Assembly (NCBI GenBank): GCA_004367505.1
Contig: SFCB01000195.1
Location: forward strand, 1 to 43,652
Direction: 5' to 3'
Source of the DNA: Chloroflexi bacterium OHK40
GTDB taxonomy: Bacteria; Chloroflexota; Chloroflexia; Chloroflexales; Chloroflexaceae
Length of the DNA: 43,652 nucleotides
The position numbers were made by a program, and so were the translations under genes. The notes beneath the pieces were generated by a model, which saw only the letters and a program-made list of their open reading frames with translations, did no database searches and was not told the DNA's origin. Each line of letters opens with the position of its first letter. Position 1 is the first letter of the stretch. This document shows positions 43,389 through 43,652 of the stretch, one piece after another.

Positions 43389-43431
43389 CCCCCGTTTGCG
43401 CGGGGGCAGGCCCCCAGCTTGCGCGGGGGCC
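43389..43431. terminator. two adjacent GC hairpins after the 42529 gene
   Basis: CCCCCG / CGGGGG (43389-43406) and GGCCCCC / GGGGGCC (43409-43431), each with a loop containing TTGCG. The block TTGCGCGGGGGC occurs twice. No T-run follows, so termination is only likely by position. Confidence 0.45.
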
Positions 43432-43458
43432 AGGGTGGAGGCAGACTCGCCGTGGTCG

Positions 43459-43497
43459 CTCCCTGGACGCCCGCCTGCGCGGGTGTGACAAAATGCG
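43459..43497. repeat. 39-bp direct repeat, copy 1
   Basis: Starts CTCCCTGGACGCCCGCCTGC and continues GCGGGTGTGACAAAATGCG, with a CGCCCGC / GCGGGTG hairpin. Copy 2 lies 148 bp downstream at 43607-43644. Confidence 0.85.
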
Positions 43498-43513
43498 CCG
43501 AGGTGTCGTTCCC

Positions 43514-43581
43514 GCGCAAGCGGGAACCTCGCGCAAGCGGGAACCCAGCGAAAGCGGGCACCCGGCGCACGCGGGCACCCG
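43514..43581. repeat. 17-bp tandem repeat, four units
   Basis: Units 43514, 43531, 43548 and 43565, consensus GCGCAAGCGGGAACCNN, with drift toward GCGCACGCGGGCACCCG in the last, and a degenerate fifth from 43582. The leading GTTCCCGC and each GCGGGAAC can pair as short hairpins, like widespread CCCGCGnAAGCGGG intergenic repeats. Confidence 0.85.
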
Positions 43582-43606
43582 GCGCCCGGGGGATTCGCCG
43601 GCGCCC

Positions 43607-43644
43607 CTCCCTGGACGCCCGCCTGCGCGGGCGTGACAAATGCG
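43607..43644. repeat. 39-bp direct repeat, copy 2
   Basis: Nearly identical to 43459-43497, differing by GGGCGTG for GGGTGTG and one A fewer before TGCG. The two copies flank the 17-bp tandem array. No gene is seen in 43357-43652. Confidence 0.85.
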
Positions 43645-43652
43645 CTGGCCGC

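Noticed and set aside
43459-43644. CRISPR array
   Set aside because: The 17-bp units are directly adjacent with no spacers, and the 39-bp pair has only two copies; no cas gene is present.

Overview
The window is high-G+C bacterial chromosome, densely packed on both strands, with no rRNA, tRNA, CRISPR array, insertion sequence or prophage that I can recognise. Several things point to a member of the Chloroflexota, probably class Chloroflexia: a green-bacterial/plastid-type MGDG-synthase-like glycosyltransferase, an ECF sigma factor followed by a single-span membrane protein with a short acidic/leucine-rich N-terminus and a proline-rich stalk, an F420/LLM oxidoreductase, a lipoprotein binding protein with an Ala/Pro/Thr/Glu linker, and GGGGAC-rich intergenic repeats. 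This assignment is an inference from gene content, not from a marker sequence.

Layout. 1-2286: ECF sigma factor, its probable membrane partner, and surE. 2296-7149: RidA-family protein plus LLM oxidoreductase (minus strand, translationally coupled), an inositol-monophosphatase-family enzyme (plus), and two GT4 glycosyltransferases (minus). 7150-7793 holds no convincing gene. 7794-16348 (plus): aroK, mutS, ribF, a large GT-C-like membrane protein and an amidase. 16570-20131: a GNAT protein (minus) divergent from an AAC(3)-family / RraA-family / GH1 beta-glucosidase operon.

20247-31601 is the centre of interest: one long plus-strand operon of ten genes that starts at a consensus promoter with GntR/DasR-type operators. 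It encodes a GntR-UTRA repressor, a NagZ-type GH3 N-acetylglucosaminidase, a sugar ABC importer (lipoprotein and two permeases, no ATPase), a Gfo/Idh/MocA oxidoreductase, AnmK, MurQ, a BadF/N-acetylglucosamine kinase and NagA. Together these could import GlcNAc-anhydroMurNAc, cleave it, and turn both sugars into glucosamine-6-phosphate. Just downstream lie yvcK (minus; its Bacillus homologue binds UDP-GlcNAc), a divergent LacI-family regulator with a paired operator at its own transcription start, and a UgpC/MsiK-type ATPase that could energise the importer. A strong terminator closes this block at 35208-35256.

35259-43652: argC (minus), a 645-bp spacer with divergent promoters and a repeated hairpin element, an MGDG-synthase-like glycosyltransferase followed at once by a GH5 endoglycoceramidase/glucocerebrosidase-like hydrolase, glnA (minus), a strong promoter reading into a leader of about 620 nt with a diverged 74-bp tandem duplication, an unrecognised 275-aa protein, and a terminal cluster of short repeats. 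A recurring extended -10 box of the form TGnTAnanT is found at most transcription-unit starts.
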